A stretch of DNA of 31,347 nucleotides, from the NCBI GenBank assembly GCA_045599945.1, contig JAZRWY010000091.1, forward strand, positions 1 through 31,347, written 5' to 3'. The DNA comes from UMGS973 sp045599945. GTDB taxonomy: Bacteria; Bacillota; Clostridia; Peptostreptococcales; Anaerovoracaceae. Position numbers and translations under genes: made by a program. This document shows, in pieces, positions 31,347 through 31,347 of this stretch. The stretch's first letter is position 1. Each line of letters begins with the position of its first letter. The notes below the pieces were generated by a model. The model was not told the origin of the DNA. It did not search any database and saw only the letters and a list, made by a program, of their open reading frames with translations.

Positions 31347-31347
31347 T

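Noticed and set aside
1..31347. tRNA, rRNA, CRISPR arrays, prophage or integrative element genes
   Set aside because: No cloverleaf with CCA end, rRNA motif, regular repeat-spacer array, integrase or phage structural gene was seen in any intergenic region.

Overview
The window looks like a chromosomal segment of an anaerobic, low-to-moderate G+C Firmicute of the class Clostridia. The evidence is a monomeric [FeFe] hydrogenase, a PolC-type replicative polymerase, the MEP (non-mevalonate) isoprenoid genes in the clostridial order pyrH-frr-uppS-cdsA-dxr-rseP-ispG-polC, an acetate/butyrate-type CoA-transferase, strong AGGAGG-type ribosome binding sites and sigma-A-like promoters. An amino-acid-fermenting relative of the Anaerovoracaceae (Family XIII) group would fit, but that is a guess from gene content. 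I see no rRNA, tRNA or CRISPR array.

Layout. (1) 1-3732, plus strand: a two-gene redox operon. It encodes a GltD-like flavoprotein carrying a NuoF-type Fe-S domain and a 580-residue [FeFe] hydrogenase, with a clear promoter and terminator. (2) 3748-6218, minus: a double zinc-ribbon protein, a D-amino-acid aminotransferase-like enzyme and an RluB-type pseudouridine synthase. (3) 6297-7613, plus: a split ThrE-type threonine/serine exporter. (4) 7699-9272, minus: an ECF-like sigma factor and its membrane-anchored partner. (5) 9296-22078, minus: one long operon of about twelve tightly packed genes, transcribed from an extended -10 promoter. The order is pyrH, frr, uppS, cdsA, dxr, rseP, ispG, a hotdog thioesterase, polC, a histidine phosphatase, cysK and a short QueG-like Fe-S protein. 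It links UMP supply, ribosome recycling, isoprenoid and phospholipid synthesis, membrane proteolysis and DNA replication.

(6) 22153-23695: a 35-residue membrane mini-protein (minus) and gap plus a coiled-coil protein (plus), driven by overlapping divergent promoters. (7) 23700-24490: a decayed patch with an IS3-type left-end remnant, a gutted AlbA_2/RecG-like regulator and a cluster of four TTTTTCAAAA elements. (8) 24466-27262, minus: a three-gene operon of a PaaI-type thioesterase, an Sfp-type phosphopantetheinyl transferase and a leucine-rich-repeat protein with an unusual N-terminal domain. (9) 27261-28643, minus: sstT, a serine/threonine importer, divergent from (10) a CoA-transferase gene (28717-30157, plus). 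(11) 30168-31207, minus: a secreted repeat protein.

The most notable observation is that PolC lacks the DEDDh 3'-5' exonuclease normally inserted in its PHP domain, while all nine PHP metal-ligand positions appear intact. This suggests either PHP-based proofreading or proofreading supplied by another protein. Second are the LRR fusion protein with its possible bilin-reductase-like N-terminal domain, and the mini-protein whose promoter overlaps that of gap.
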